In this document: positions 10,011-21,963 of the stretch, in pieces
Layout of the letters: the number at the start of each line of letters is the position of its first letter
Numbering within the stretch: the first letter of the stretch is position 1
Assembly: GCA_025200525.1 (NCBI GenBank)
Contig: CM045761.1
Location: forward strand, 101,036,182-101,100,181
Source of the DNA: Camellia lanceoleosa
Taxonomy: Eukaryota > Streptophyta > Magnoliopsida > Ericales > Theaceae
Direction: 5' to 3'
DNA: 64,000 bases
Notes under the pieces: model-generated
What the model was told of the DNA's origin: nothing
The model's input: only the letters and a program-made list of their open reading frames with translations
Database searches by the model: none
Translations under genes and position numbers: made by a program

Positions 10011-10949
10011 TCATTTCCTGCCGCTCCGTCCTAATCCCATCCCGGGGATGTGTTGTAGCTTGTTCATGAGGTAGACGGATTTAGCATTGACGTACACACC
10101 TTCATTCACAGCCATAATATTCTGCACCGCTCGGGCCTCAGCCAAAGTGAACCCCGATAAGAACACATCCTCCGTGCCATGCTCGATCTCTAGAACTGGT
10201 GTAGACACTTCCGGCGGCGGATGGATGGATGAATTTCCGAAGACAATAGCCACCCCCTTCCCGTGAGGGTACTTCAACATTTGATGTAAAGTGGAAGAGA
10301 CTGCCTTTACTTGGTGCAACCACGGCCGCCCCAAGAGTAAGTTGAAGGTTGCGGGAACGTCCAAGACATGGAATTCGATGTTGTGTTGTCCCGGACCAAC
10401 CTGAGTCTGAATTTTGACAGTCCCCATCACTTCTCTGCTAGTATTATCGTATGCTCTGATCACCTGAGTAGTCGGCACGAAGTCCGCGGGCTTCAACCCG
10501 ATTGCATACGCTGTTCTGACTGGGCAGACATTGATGGCAGACCCGGTATCAACAAGTACCACCGGTATCCACTTGTCTCTACACTCCACGGAGACATAGA
10601 GGGGTTTGTTATGATTTGTGCCCTCAGGCGGTAGTTCTTTGTCTGAAAAGGTTAATGCCGGGGAACCTCCTCCCGGAAAAACCAGCCCAACCAGCTGTTC
10701 TGGTGTAGTATCGATGGAGAGTTTGGCCTTGTCCATAGCAGATAGGACAGCCTGTCTATGTACCCGTGAAGCCATAAGCAGTCCCCAGATGGAGATGTCT
10801 GCTTGTATCTTCTTTAACTGTCTCAGTACAGCTTCTTCTTCAATTTGCTTCTCTCTCTGTTTCTCAGCCTCTTTGTCTTTCCCAGATGTTTCGGGTTGGT
10901 CAAGGTGTGGGGGTTTGAAGTACGGCCCACTCCTGGTCATGTGGTCCAC
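10011..10949 (-). pseudogene. Ty3 aspartic protease segment, separated from pol by in-frame TGA
   Basis: The open stretch contains the retropepsin active site VLVDTGSAINVCP and the downstream LLLGRPWLH flap-side motif. A charged coiled-coil-like segment (KEAEKQREKQIEEE) lies near its N-terminus. It is in the same frame as pol but ends in TGA at 10011-10013, nine nucleotides beyond the first Met of pol. Upstream, an in-frame TAG near 10962 and another at 11103-11105 cut it from the gag-protease linker. No frameshift separates these pieces, so all three stops look like point mutations. Readthrough or splicing around the TGA cannot be excluded from sequence. Confidence 0.85.
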
Positions 10950-11102
10950 CTCATCGAGGTACTAAGTATCATCTGGTTGAGCACTTGTCCAATCTTCGTC
11001 TGTGTGGGCAAGACATAAGTCATCGTTTTCCCACCACATCCCATTAGCGTTCAACAGACACCTATCTAGTTCTGGCAAGTTTGTACTCTCGGTACTTTCA
11101 TC

Positions 11103-11699
11103 CTACATACTCACAGCATGTCCTGCTCTCGTGCTCGCAGCACTTTCAACCTCTTCATGGTTCTTGGCTTTTTGGATTCTCTCAGAATCCCACTTCTTCT
11201 CTTGCTCCTCGCGCATTAGCACGATTTGTTGTTCAGTTTTCACAATATCTTGATCCCGAGCGAAATTCTTTGTACCGGTGCTCTTCGGCAATGCATTCTG
11301 ACTCTCGGCCCTTCCGGTCACCATTGACACCCTTGCCCCTGCCGGGCCTTGTTCTGGCTGAAATTCCACAACGTCTGGCTGATCATCTAACCATCCGATG
11401 ACTTCTGCCGACTCCTCATATTCAAACCAGTTGATTGTTGCATCCCCTGATTCTTGGTCATTGAAGAACTGGAGGTTGGCAAAGTCCTCTTCCACTGTTG
11501 TCAGATCATCTGCCCCTTGTTCAAGTCCGTCCCCCTGAATCATGCACAGTTCAGCTTTCTCTGGTAGCCCCACACTCAGCTCAGACTGGCCCACTGATAA
11601 GATGTATTCGTTTGGATCATAGGCTCCTCCAAAGATAATTCCCGGTCGTTCCATCCTGCACTCAACAATCGCTTTCCTCTGAAACCTACCCCGTTCCAT
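11103..11699 (-). pseudogene. Gag-protease linker region, broken
   Basis: A 198-codon acidic stretch lies in the same frame as protease and pol (offset a multiple of three). It opens with a Met/Arg/Gly-rich segment and continues with Asp/Glu-rich linker typical of the region between gag and protease in Tat elements. No catalytic motif is visible. It overlaps the last 14 bases of the gag zinc-knuckle frame in a different frame, so gag and protease are out of register here. Confidence 0.6.
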
Positions 11700-13147
11700 C
11701 TTCGGAGGTCACCACCTTTGGCTCAGATTGGGTTGTGAAGGTGTCTAACATGCACAAGTCAGTGCAATCAGGAAGGATCACCTTCGGCTTGGGTAGGTGG
11801 GAGGGAGTAATATAGATACTAGGATCGTAGGACACGACCCCAGTTTGGATGAGATTGACTCTTTTGGGTGGTGGATCTTGGTTATGTGCGGGGAGTGGGT
11901 TGGTTGTGACGTTGGGTCTTTCGGGAGGCAGAATAATATTTTTGTCAACGAGGTCCTGAATCTCGTGACGCAGCCGGAAACATTGGTCTGTATCATGGCC
12001 ATGCTGCTGGTGGTACGCACAGTACTTGGCTGGGTTGTGGGAAGGGGGGAGTGGATTTGGTAATGGCCTCGGCTCTAGGGGTTTCAGATGCCCCTTTTTG
12101 ATTAGAACCCCGAGAGCCTTGGACAAAGGCATGTATAGTGGAGTGAAGGTTCTTTGGCCTCTGGACTGATATCTCGGGGCTTGGGTACTGCTCCCGGATG
12201 TATTGGAAAAGGGTGTGGCCGCTGTGGGCCTTGGATGGGGAGGGGAGTGGTGGTGACCATACTGACCTCCGAAGCTCTTGTATTTGCAGCGCCGCTTGGG
12301 CTGCGTTGTTGTTACGGTTGAATGTCCTTTGGGGCTGCTCCCGGTCTTGGTCGATCAGACCTTGCTTCATCGCATCCTCGATTTGTACCCCCATCTCGTG
12401 TAAGTCTGAGAAAGTGGGAAAGGGGAGTACAATCATCTTTTGCATGAGTTTCGGTTGGAGATTGTGCACAATCATCCAGATTTGATCTTTGTCCATAGGC
12501 CTCAAGGTCATCATCGATGCCTTTGCCCTCCATCGAGTTACAAAATCGGAGAAAGACTCCTTGGTTTACTGCCTCGTTGTTTCGAGATCACGGGTTGTAA
12601 TCTCGATCTGTGTATTGTACGAGTACTGTGCAACGAAGGCCTCAGCCATCTCATCCCAGCTTCTCTTTACCTCATCTTCTAACTTTGCGTACCAGATGGC
12701 TGCCACACCCGACAAAGTTCGGCCAAACAGGGAAAGCTTTTGTGGTCGGGTTAGGCCCATCGGTCGCAGGATGTCTGAAAATAGCCGGAGGTGGACCATA
12801 GGATCCCCGGACCCATCAAAACGATCAATCTGTGGCATCTTGAATCTGTCTGGCAATGTTACGGCCACATCGGTATACCCATCTTCGATGTCTGGGATGG
12901 CCTTCACTCCTTGTGATTTCTTGAAAAGCTTCTCCAACTTACTCAGTTTTAGAGCTGTATGGTCTACCTCGAACTCGAATGGAGAGTCCGGGTGGTTGGG
13001 TGTAAGATTCTTGGACAGTTGAGGCGGAAGCGGGGGCGGAGCCAACCCCGTTGGAAGGCCTGTGTCCTCTTGAATATTCTGGACATTGGGTAGGGTGTTT
13101 TGGGTGTTCGGGAGGGTGTTCTGGGGATGCGGCAGGGTATTGACCAA
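11686..13147 (-). pseudogene. gag: Tat gag core and zinc-knuckle-like region, stop plus frameshift
   Basis: The segment 13147-12566 holds the retrotransposon gag core (FKMPQIDRFDGSGDPMVHLR, FGRTLSGVAAIWYAKL). It is stopped by TAA directly after TTRQ. The same frame resumes as ESFSDFVTRW and runs past MMTLRPMDKDQIWMIVHNL. A frameshift at about 12170-12260 moves the gag reading into the 12132-11686 frame, which carries the C/H-rich motif CAYHQQHGHDTDQC. Upstream of the core is a proline-rich tract with PQNTLPNTQNTLPN heptad-like repeats. At least two lesions make this copy non-functional. Confidence 0.85.
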
Positions 13148-13223
13148 GAGGTGCTGCTCGAGTAATGGAGCCGCTGGTGGAGGAGGAGCCTGATATGAAG
13201 TAGATGTCGATTCTCATTGCAGC

Positions 13224-13772
13224 CTAGTGATCATTTCGGCTTCTTTGGGCCATGATAGCGGCCTGCTGCTTGGAGAACTCCGCTTGGCGGGCAGCATCCT
13301 CTTGCATCTGTTTCATGCTCTCATGCATTTGGCGCATCATCGCCTCCATCCCTGTTGTATTCTGTTGTTCCATCTGAATGACCGGTAAATGTATCTCTAT
13401 AGCGGAAACAGAAACCTCAGTCCGACTGTTTGCTGCTAAAGTAGACTGCTGCCCCGGTAATCCCTGTTCTGACACACTGCGCCTCCTTGGCCTTCTTCTG
13501 ATGACTGGGGGTAGCGAGTGGAACACTGGATGTCCGTCAACCAGATCCTCGGATCGATTGAGTCGGCGACCTCGTGTCCAAAGTGCTTGGGGAATATCTA
13601 CTGGTTCGGAAGCAATCGTGCTAAAACTGCCCCTAGCAAAAAGATAAATAAAGCGAAAAGGAAATAAATAACCAGATAAACGGGCAGCATAACAGCTTAA
13701 ATTAAACACACAACACACAGTCGGGCATACAACACACGGTTGATAAGCTGGATATACACTGTCCTCAATCAC
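13224..13772 (-). pseudogene. gag: Gag N-terminal segment, Met/Gln-rich coiled coil
   Basis: The last third of this frame is a Met/Gln/Glu-rich coiled coil (MRQMHESMKQMQEDAARQAE), commonly seen at the N-terminus of Tat gag. It precedes the gag core but is in a different frame, so another lesion lies near 13150-13225. The first 60 codons are probably 5' untranslated leader read through; CTAGGGGCAG near 13630 could be a splice acceptor on the minus strand. Confidence 0.6.
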
Positions 13773-14326
13773 TGATTACTGTCCCTGTATCACTGTTCCC
13801 CACAACTGAATCTGATATCCGCAGACAACTGATTCTCAGATACTGACTGATGCCCGCAGGCCTGATGCCCAAACTCAACTGATACATACATTCCCTGTAG
13901 AGACGCACTCTAACAAGCACATAGCAGATAAGTGAGAGCCAAAACACCCCTATGTTGGGGTAGGGTTTCCCTGTCCTATTTTGTCAGGAGCTAGGGTTCA
14001 CTACGCACGCAGCGGCTTCAAACAACCTATAAACGGGTAAGCAACCTGTCCTAGTTTGGAATGGTCACTATGGATCCGAATATGCACTAGGTCGAATGGT
14101 CAAAAAGGGTGCCCCGGTAAAACCGGGGTTTGTGTTCCCATGCTGTCAGAGCCCAGAGCCGATCAGCCTTATGGTCATGACTTGACAAGACAAGCCTCCG
14201 GCAAATCGTTCGGGAATGGCATATGGCAAACACGGTGTCCTAGGCGCACCAATGCAAATGCAATGCAAAGAAACACACAAGTGTAGTCAAAACCAGATAT
14301 CAAGAGTTCGAGTCAAGTTCTCTAAA
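13773..14326 (-). other. 5' untranslated leader of the Tat element
   Basis: The stretch between the gag start region and the primer-binding site holds no supported gene. It contains short CTGATGCC/ACTGAT-rich repeats near 13760-13880. Confidence 0.6.
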
Positions 14327-14344
14327 TCCCCAGCAGAGTCGCCA
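14327..14344 (-). other. Primer-binding site of the Tat element
   Basis: The minus strand reads TGGCGACTCTGCTGGGGA, starting five bases (GTTTC) after the LTR end. It has the usual 3'-CCA-complement TGG start, position and length of a tRNA primer site. I do not assign the tRNA. Confidence 0.85.
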
Positions 14345-14349
14345 GAAAC

Positions 14350-17300
14350 TGTAGACGTCCCCGAACGCATCCCGGGCGAGGAGTGCGAGTCCCCCCCCGT
14401 TCTGGTTCGATATCGGGTCTACTACAGTTCAAGGACTCAAATGTCACGGTTCTTAATCTTGAACCAAAGAGTCCAAATCCGGCAAATCGATTTTGAAAAC
14501 AGATTTTTGAAAGAAGTGCCAAACATGGACTGCTTTGCGGAATCTGAGTCGCCACCTAAATGTTTTTTTAATGGGAAATTTAGGAAACCCTGACTCGGTG
14601 CCAAAGGCCACGTGTCCGTCATCACCAAAGTTGCCTTGGCTCGGGAACTTGGGTACGATTGGGGAAGGTCACTTTGTGAGCACCCCCGCTCGCCCGGTCA
14701 AAGACCGACCTCTACTAATCATGATATCTGTTTTTGAAAACGTTGTGCGTTCTTATTCCGGTTATTAGCCTAGGTTACTATGTGATGTGCACAGCATACA
14801 AGTATAGACTGAGCCGCCTGAATTGGAACAAAACACTTCATGTTTGTTTTTGAAAATGGTTTGATGGTGCTACCCGCAGGTAGGCTAAGACGTGGATTTG
14901 CCACCCTCGGGTGGGCTTAGAAAAACGTGATTTTGCCACTATCTAGTGGGCTTAAAACAAACATTTGATGAATTGTCCAATCCAAGTAACCCAACCTCCA
15001 CCAACAGGCATTCAAGGCAGTTATATCACATAAGCACGTAACCTCATGGTAAGCATGCTATTCATGGCAACACTCACACGCATGCAAGGATGCTAAAGCG
15101 TAAAACTCACCGAGTACTCCAAGCCAAAACAGAAGCTCATTAGAAATCATGCATGATCCTAAGTATACAGCAATGCCTAGTGTAACACATGCAAAGATGC
15201 AATTATAGCAGGCTCGGCTATTCTAAACATGGCATATGGAATGCTACAACTAACACGTATTCAATTTGGAATTGAAATACAAATGCAGTTTGTATGATGC
15301 GCCGAGCCCGGTGCGTGCAAAACAGATGAATGATGCAAACATGCTGTCGTACTGTATGCTAATTGAAATATGCCCTATATCTAACCATCATAAGCGGGTA
15401 AATAAAAGGGAAGAGAGACGTGGGGTTGGAAGACATACATCACACTCACCCAAACTTATTACAATTATGCCCTCGCGCAGAGGGTCCAAATAAATATACA
15501 GTCCCGAATAAAAGAATAGTACAGTCCCAATAATACAGTCCAAATAATGTACAAATTCCTAATTAATTAACTAAGAAAGCGGTAAAACTGGCATGCAAGC
15601 CAGGGACTGCCTTGATTCTGATGGATGATGTATGCTAGGGCTGCCTGAAAAATCCTTCGATGCCCCAATTAGCCTCCGTTTCGCAATGTTTCTTGAAAAG
15701 CGCGCCAAGCTCCGAAAAGTTGCTGACTCTTCATTTTGTTGCAACAGAGAGCAGGAAAGGGGCATAGGAATGTATTTCACAAATATATGCATGCCTCAAT
15801 CCTCGTGCCACCAATCACGCATCTCGATGCATGATGGCCGAGGAGCCGAGTTGCACAACTCAATATAGAATGAATGCACATGAAAACTACAACAAAACCT
15901 AACTCCATCATGGATAATCCGGAGTGTCGGTGACTTGGGAATTGAGACCCGCTCCGTCACTCGGAGTACGGAACGCACCTCGTTTCCCGTGCCCGGGCTA
16001 ACTCCTATCCCGAACACGATGCAATGTGCATGACATGCATGAAATGCAACTAACATACAATCCTAACATACACAATGCTATGGAATGGCATACACGCTAA
16101 ACGAGGTAATACATAACCAAGCATACACAATGCTATGGATGAAATGGCATACGCAATGCAATAATGGGCTTACACCAACATGAGAGAGCCTCAGCCACAC
16201 TCACATAGGAGGCAAGTGATACATGGAGGTCCCAAAAAAGGTTGAGCCCTTCTTCAATGCTGAAGAGGGGCTCAAAATAGGCCTAACTACAGTTTACATC
16301 ATGCTCAAAAACAGATTACACACATGCTAAAAATACCATGCAAAACAATGGCATACAAGAGGGTATTGAAACAAGTGCACAATGGGGGGCTCAAACAGGT
16401 TTGAGCCCTTAAACAAACATGAAGAATGACTCAGAAAAATGACCCTTTCAGTTAGGGTCGGAGCCCAAAACAGTAAGCAAGATGGCTAAAAAAATGAGGC
16501 AAAATAAAGCTAGAAAGGAGGGAAAATGGACTTACCCTTGTAGACCAACCCTTTTGTTGCTTCTTGGACCAAATTGCAGCTCCCTTGGCCTCTGAAAAAC
16601 TCCTCCAAGCTGCTGAGATGGAGTAGTGGTGGTGGTGCTTGGTGGTGATGAAGAAATGAGGTGGAACTTGGGATTTTTTGAGAGAGATAGAGGGAGATAT
16701 GTATGCAAGAGCTCAAAGAAGGTTTTTTCAACCCTTGAGAGAGAGCTGGGAGGCCAGCTATATGGACAAGAATGGGGGAGAAATGGAGGGAAAAAAGTGG
16801 AGGGAATTGGCATCAATTTTCCCTCCAAAAAGAGTTCCCTCCGGATGTAGTTTTTGGAGGGAAAACAATGCACAGCTGTAATGTACTCCCTGTAAGGAAG
16901 CTGGCCGACCAATTATCAAAGCTGCAGGTGGCCGGCCGGCCAAGGGGCGAAATGGTCCAGAGGAATTTTTGGCCGGCCACCACAAAAAGGTGTCCTCCCA
17001 CGTGTCCTCAACAAAACCCTGTGGTTGGAAATTGGTAACTGTAAGACAAGAGAGACAACAAGCCACTTTTAGGAGGGGTTCAAATGGTCCAAGTTGAATT
17101 ACTGGCCGGCCATAAACTTTCCCATGTGTGTACAACACAAATATGTGGTTTGGGGTTGAAGATAGTGGCCCTAGGGTGGTCAACATTGGCTCGGAAGTGA
17201 GAAAAACGGGCGTCAGAGGGCGTCAGAGGGCGCCGGAGGAATATAACTGGTTGCTGAGAAAATTACTAGCCTCCCGCCCTTCTGTGACCTTCCTGGTGAT

Positions 17301-17827
17301 AAAACAGAGGTACCTGCCAAAAATGAACAAAAACCGATGCAAAACGAGTGTTCGGGGGCCAAAACACGCAGTCAGGTCCCAAAACAGCATTAATCGAAGT
17401 GGCATTCGACCACGAAGTGGGTTTCTCAAGCCTCAGTGTCCCTCAAAAGGGAGTAAATGAGATGCATGTGAAAAACCGGAGCAGTCGGAGATGGTTAGGT
17501 GGTCTCGAACCGAGGCACACGGCCTGACGGCTCCGAAAACCGGGAACCGGGCTCCGAAATGGGCAAAATGGCCTACGGCCACGAAATATAGCCCACGGCC
17601 ACTGAGAGATAGTCTACGGAACCTCTCCCTCCCCTCAGGAAAAGAAACAGAGAAAATCGAGTCTGGTTCGCAAACCGAGGCAAGGTACAGAAGAGGGTTC
17701 GGAAGTCCGGAGGCAGGGCTCACGGCCGCGACTCTGAGACTTCTGAACGAGCACAATATGCAACATCACCGAGCGCTTAATCGGTGACATCTAAGTCTTA
17801 AGGTCGGTCAAAAATGGGGTGTCTACA
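14350..17827 (-). repeat. 5' LTR of the young Tat element (3478 bp)
   Basis: The LTR ends in the seven-base inverted repeats TGTAGAC (14350) and GTCTACA (ending 17827) and adjoins the primer-binding site at its U5 end. A weak TATA-like site (CATATAG on the minus strand, about 16758-16764) lies downstream, in the sense of transcription, of a GGCCGGCC palindrome cluster. The long U5 side carries many GGCATACACAATGC-type short repeats. From 14676 onward it is homologous to 17828-21963. Confidence 0.85.
16895..17112. promoter_or_regulatory. GGCCGGCC palindrome cluster in U3 of the young Tat LTR
   Basis: Copies: CTGGCCGACCA near 16901, TGGCCGGCCGGCCA near 16928, TGGCCGGCCACC near 16970 and CTGGCCGGCCA near 17103. 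They lie roughly 130-350 bases upstream, in element sense, of the weak TATA-like site at about 16758. The best copy is the same AGGTGGCCGGCCGGCCA unit as in front of the DUF7745-like gene at 3660-3795. Confidence 0.85.
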
Positions 17828-20800
17828 GTGAGCACCCCCATTCGTCCGATCAAAGATCGGCCTCTACTAACCGTGATATCGAGTTTTGAAAACAATATGA
17901 GCTCTTATTCCGGTTATTAGCCTAGAATTATTATGTGATGCGCACAGCATACAAGTATAGACTGGATTGCCTAATTTGGAACAAATCATCGCATATCCGT
18001 TTGTTTTGAAAATGGATTGAAGTTTGCTACTCGCAAGTAGGCTAAAACACGGGTTTCGACGAATTATTCCAACTCAAGCAACCCAACCTTCACCCACAGG
18101 CATTCAGGTAGTTATATCACATAAGTACATAGCCACATGGTAAGCATGCTATCATGGTAGTCACTCACACGCATGCAAGGATGCTAAAGCATAAATACTT
18201 ACTGAGTACTCCAAGCCAAAGAAAGAAGTTAATTAGAAATCATGCATGAATCCTAACTATGCTGAAAGGCCTAATGCAACACATGCAAAAATGCAACTAA
18301 AATAGGCTCGGCTATTCTAAGATGGCATATGAAATGCAACAAATGATACACGTATTCAACTCGGAATTGAAGTACAATGCAGTTAGTATGATGTGCTGAG
18401 CCTGGTGCATGCAAAACATATGAATGGATGCAAACATGTGAACATATAGATGCTAATTGAAACATGTCCTAAAACTAACCATCATAAGCTGGTAAATAAA
18501 AGGGAGAAAGACGTGGGGTTGGAAGACATGCATCATACATACGCACACTTATTATAACATTGCCTTCATCGGAGGGTCCGAATAAATAATACACAACCGA
18601 ATGAATAACGAATTACAGCTAATTATTACACAATCCTAATTAATTAACAAATTAGCTAAAATAAATAAGCTAGCATGCAAAACATATGAAATGGACTGCC
18701 TCATCTCGGTCTTGAATGATGAGGAATGCATGCATGCTTGAGTCACCTAGCCGGAAAATCCATCGTGATGCCTCAATTTGTCTCTATTTGTAACTGGTCC
18801 CAGAATACTGTACGAAGCTCCAGAAGGCTGAAACTCCACCATGGGAACCTATAGGGATCCTTTGCCACCGTTTTCTTTGCTAGTTTACGGTTTCTTTGTC
18901 GCAGAGAGCAAGAAAGGGGCATGGTAAAGTATTTTCAACATATGTGTGCACGACCACTCTCCCCATCATTGCATAAGCTCTAGGGAGGATAGTCCTCAAT
19001 CCTCGTGCCACCAATCACGCATCTCGATGCATGATGGCCGATGAGTCGGATTGCACAACTCAATGTAAAATGAATGCACATATAAACACAACAAGGCCTA
19101 AACTCCATCATGGATAATCCGGAGTGTCAGCGATCGAGAATCGAGGCATGTTTCGTCACTTGGAGTACGAAACGTCCCTCGTTTCCCGTGTTTGGACTAA
19201 ACTCTACTCCAAACATGATGCAATACACATGGCATGCATGAATGCAACTCTAACATGCAACCTAAACATAATGCCACTAAATGATGCAAACATGCAAATG
19301 ATGATATGCAAACATGCTACTAGCATACATAATGCTATGAAATAATCAATGGCATACTCAATGCACATGAAAATTATATGGCATACGCAATGCATACATG
19401 GAGACTAACAATGAAATGATCAAGGCATACACAATGCAATGGTCAATCATGCAACAACATGGACTAAATGGCATACACAATGCAATATGGACTTAAACTA
19501 AAATGAATGGGCCTCAGCCACACTCAAATCAGTGGCCAATGGGATGAAATGAAGGCATAAAATACAAAGCAAACATGCACAAATGCAAGGGAGCAAACCT
19601 AGGGCACCAAATGCAACTCTACCAAGGCATGGCAAGCATGTAATATAGCATACAAAAACACATTTTCCAGCTCTGAAATGACATACGAAAGGGTCTCGAA
19701 TCATGCAAACACCTCACACAATGCATGCTAGGTGGCCTAAATACCGAAACTAGTGAAGTGGATTACACTAGAGGTATGCAAAGTGATGCTCAAATGACCA
19801 AACCACCCCCAAATAGTCCTTATGCAGACCAAAACAGTAGTAAATATGGACTAACATGGTGGCTCAAAAGGCATGGAAATGAAGCTCATGCAATGGTCCG
19901 AAAATGAGGCAAACAAGCACAACTCTCAAATGCACTTAAAGAGTGGAAAACATGGGAACATGACACAAGTATGAGGTCTGAAATAACATGCACAATGATG
20001 TCAAGACATGCAAACACCTCTATTCAAGCATGCAAGAGGCTACAAAACTCAAGGCTAGGCATGGATATTGAACTACAACCATGCATAGTATGCATCATTC
20101 GACCATGAGGCACAAAAACAGAGCTAAGGCAGTCCAAAACATGTACAAAATCAGGTTAAGGCATGGCCAAAAAGTGCTAGAATCAAGGGCCAAAACAACA
20201 TGCAATACAAGCTAGTGAAGAGGGTTTACACTACGAGTATATTAAGCATTCAAGAGGCCACTAAACCAGCAAAATTTAGAGGTATGAAATGCCAAATAAA
20301 GCCCAAAAACTCACTGAAACAAGGTCTATGCATGCAAGAATGAGATGCTCCTTTGATAGGCCATGAAGAGGGTTGTTCTACACATGCAAGATGGACACCC
20401 AATATGACAAAACCACCTCTAGAAAAAGGTTATGCAGGCCCTAAAACTCACTAAAAAGGGCCTAAAATGAGGCTTGGAAGCATGCACACAAGGGCTCCTT
20501 TGTTAGGCCAAAAATGCTGGTAAATAAGACAAGGGGTGAGAGGGTCACCCCTCTTTGATTTTGGTGCTCAAAAACACATAATAACTACTGAAAATCTGCT
20601 GGATTTCAGTGGTCAAAAGGGCCAACAAAGCTCAACACAAAGGCCCTAATGCATGGCTCAAAACAAAGGGAAATGAAGCATGCAAGGGGGTAGATGGCCC
20701 CCAACAGAAAAATGGTCTTAAACAAACATGTTAAGAAACTCAAGATAAGACTTTTTTCAGTTTATGACAATGCCCAAATATGCTTGCAAGTATGGCTAAA

Positions 20801-21963
20801 AGATGAAGCAAAACAATGTTAAGAAAAGAGAAAGAGAGTGTTACCCTTGTAGCCAAAGGGACCAGTAGCTTTTGGACCAAAATAGCACACCTTCAACCTC
20901 TGAAAACCAGCTCCAAGGTGCTTAAGTTGATATTGGAGGTGTTAGGCTAAGAGGTGATATGCAATGGTGAAAGAACAAGGGGCTTTAGAACACCTAATAG
21001 AGAGATATAGGGAGAAGTGTATGCATAAGCCTTCAACAATTTTCTGAACCCTTGCAAGGGAAGAGGAGCCTTCCCTTTATAGACAAGGGGGCTTAAAGCT
21101 TCTCCAAGAAGCTTAAAACTAAGGTTAAACATCCTCTTTATGGAGGATGCAATCTGTGGTTTCCAGTTGGCACAACTGGCACCATCTCAGTGAGACAGAA
21201 AATGAGAAAGCTGGCCGACCAGCTCAGGTGGTCGGCCGACCAGTTCAGGTGGTCGGCCGACCACTCTCCCTGGTCGGCCGACCAGGGTCAAAAGGTTCAA
21301 GTGGTCGGTTGGCTCCTAGGGTGGTCTCTACACTCAAAGCAAGCAAGTGGTGTGGTGGGAGACCAGTAATTGTGGCCCAAAAGTGAGGGAGACCACTTAT
21401 CTGACAAGAAAATCGGCCGACCGGGGAAATGTGGTCTCTAAGGAGAAAAGGTAGTCTCCCACCCTTGTACCACCTTCCAAACAATGAAAAATAGGGTCTA
21501 CGCCAAAAATGAACCAAGACGGATGCAAAATGAGGGTTCGGGGGCCAAAACGCACAGCTAGGTGTCCCGAAAACTGGCTGTTAAGCATCGAAAGTGGCGT
21601 GCGACCACGAAGGTGGTCTCCCGGGCCACTGTGTCCCTCTAGACAGAGAAAAGTTAAGCGGTCCCGAACCGAGGCGCATCCGAAAATCGGAAACTGGTCT
21701 CCAAACGGGAACAGTGGTCTACGACCACGAAAAGTAGCCTACGGCCACTGAGAGATGGTCTATGAGATCTCTCCCTCCCTTCAGGAAGAGAAAATAAAAC
21801 CTGGTTTGCAAACTGAGGCAAAGCACAAAAGGGGCTCGAGGTCCGGGGGTAAGGCTCTCAGCCGAAACTCCGAAACCTCAGAACGAGCACAACATGCACC
21901 ATCACCGAGCACTCAATCGATGACGTCTGAGTCTTAAGGTTGGTAAAAAATGGGGTGTCTACA
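17828..21963 (-). mobile_element. Older Tat-type LTR, interrupted by the young element
   Basis: Starting GTGAGCACCCCC, this segment aligns with the young LTR from 14676 to its end. It finishes with the same GTCTACA terminus at 21963. It lacks the counterpart of the young LTR's first 326 bases, expected on the far side of the young element if that element inserted here. It is about 1 kb longer, mostly in a GCATGCAA/GGCATACACAATGC-rich stretch at about 19200-20800. A good TATA box on the minus strand (TATAAA, 21076-21081) fits transcription in the same direction. Confidence 0.8.
21205..21425. promoter_or_regulatory. GGTCGGCCGACC palindrome array in the older Tat LTR
   Basis: At the position of the GGCCGGCC cluster in the young LTR, this copy has an array: CTGGCCGACCAG, then GGTCGGCCGACC three times at about 25-base spacing (about 21229-21287), and a weaker TCGGCCGACCGG near 21413. 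The unit AGGTGGTCGGCCGACCA differs from the young AGGTGGCCGGCCGGCCA by two mirrored changes that keep the dyad symmetry. The TATAAA at 21076-21081 follows downstream in element sense. Confidence 0.85.

Larger units (their letters stand above)
1..17827 (-). mobile_element. Ty3/gypsy retrotransposon, Tat/Ogre-like lineage, 3' LTR off-window
   Basis: In element order, right to left: 5' LTR (14350-17827), primer-binding site (14327-14344), gag (about 13772-11686), linker and protease (11699-10011), RT, Ty3 RNase H, a second archaeal-type RNase H and integrase (10001-5850), then a long 3' region with two antisense genes. The double RNase H and antisense extra ORFs are known traits of the Tat lineage. 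No copy of the LTR is visible at 1-5850, so the 3' LTR must lie to the left. Gag and protease carry several stops and frameshifts, so this copy is not autonomous although its pol frame is open. Confidence 0.88.
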
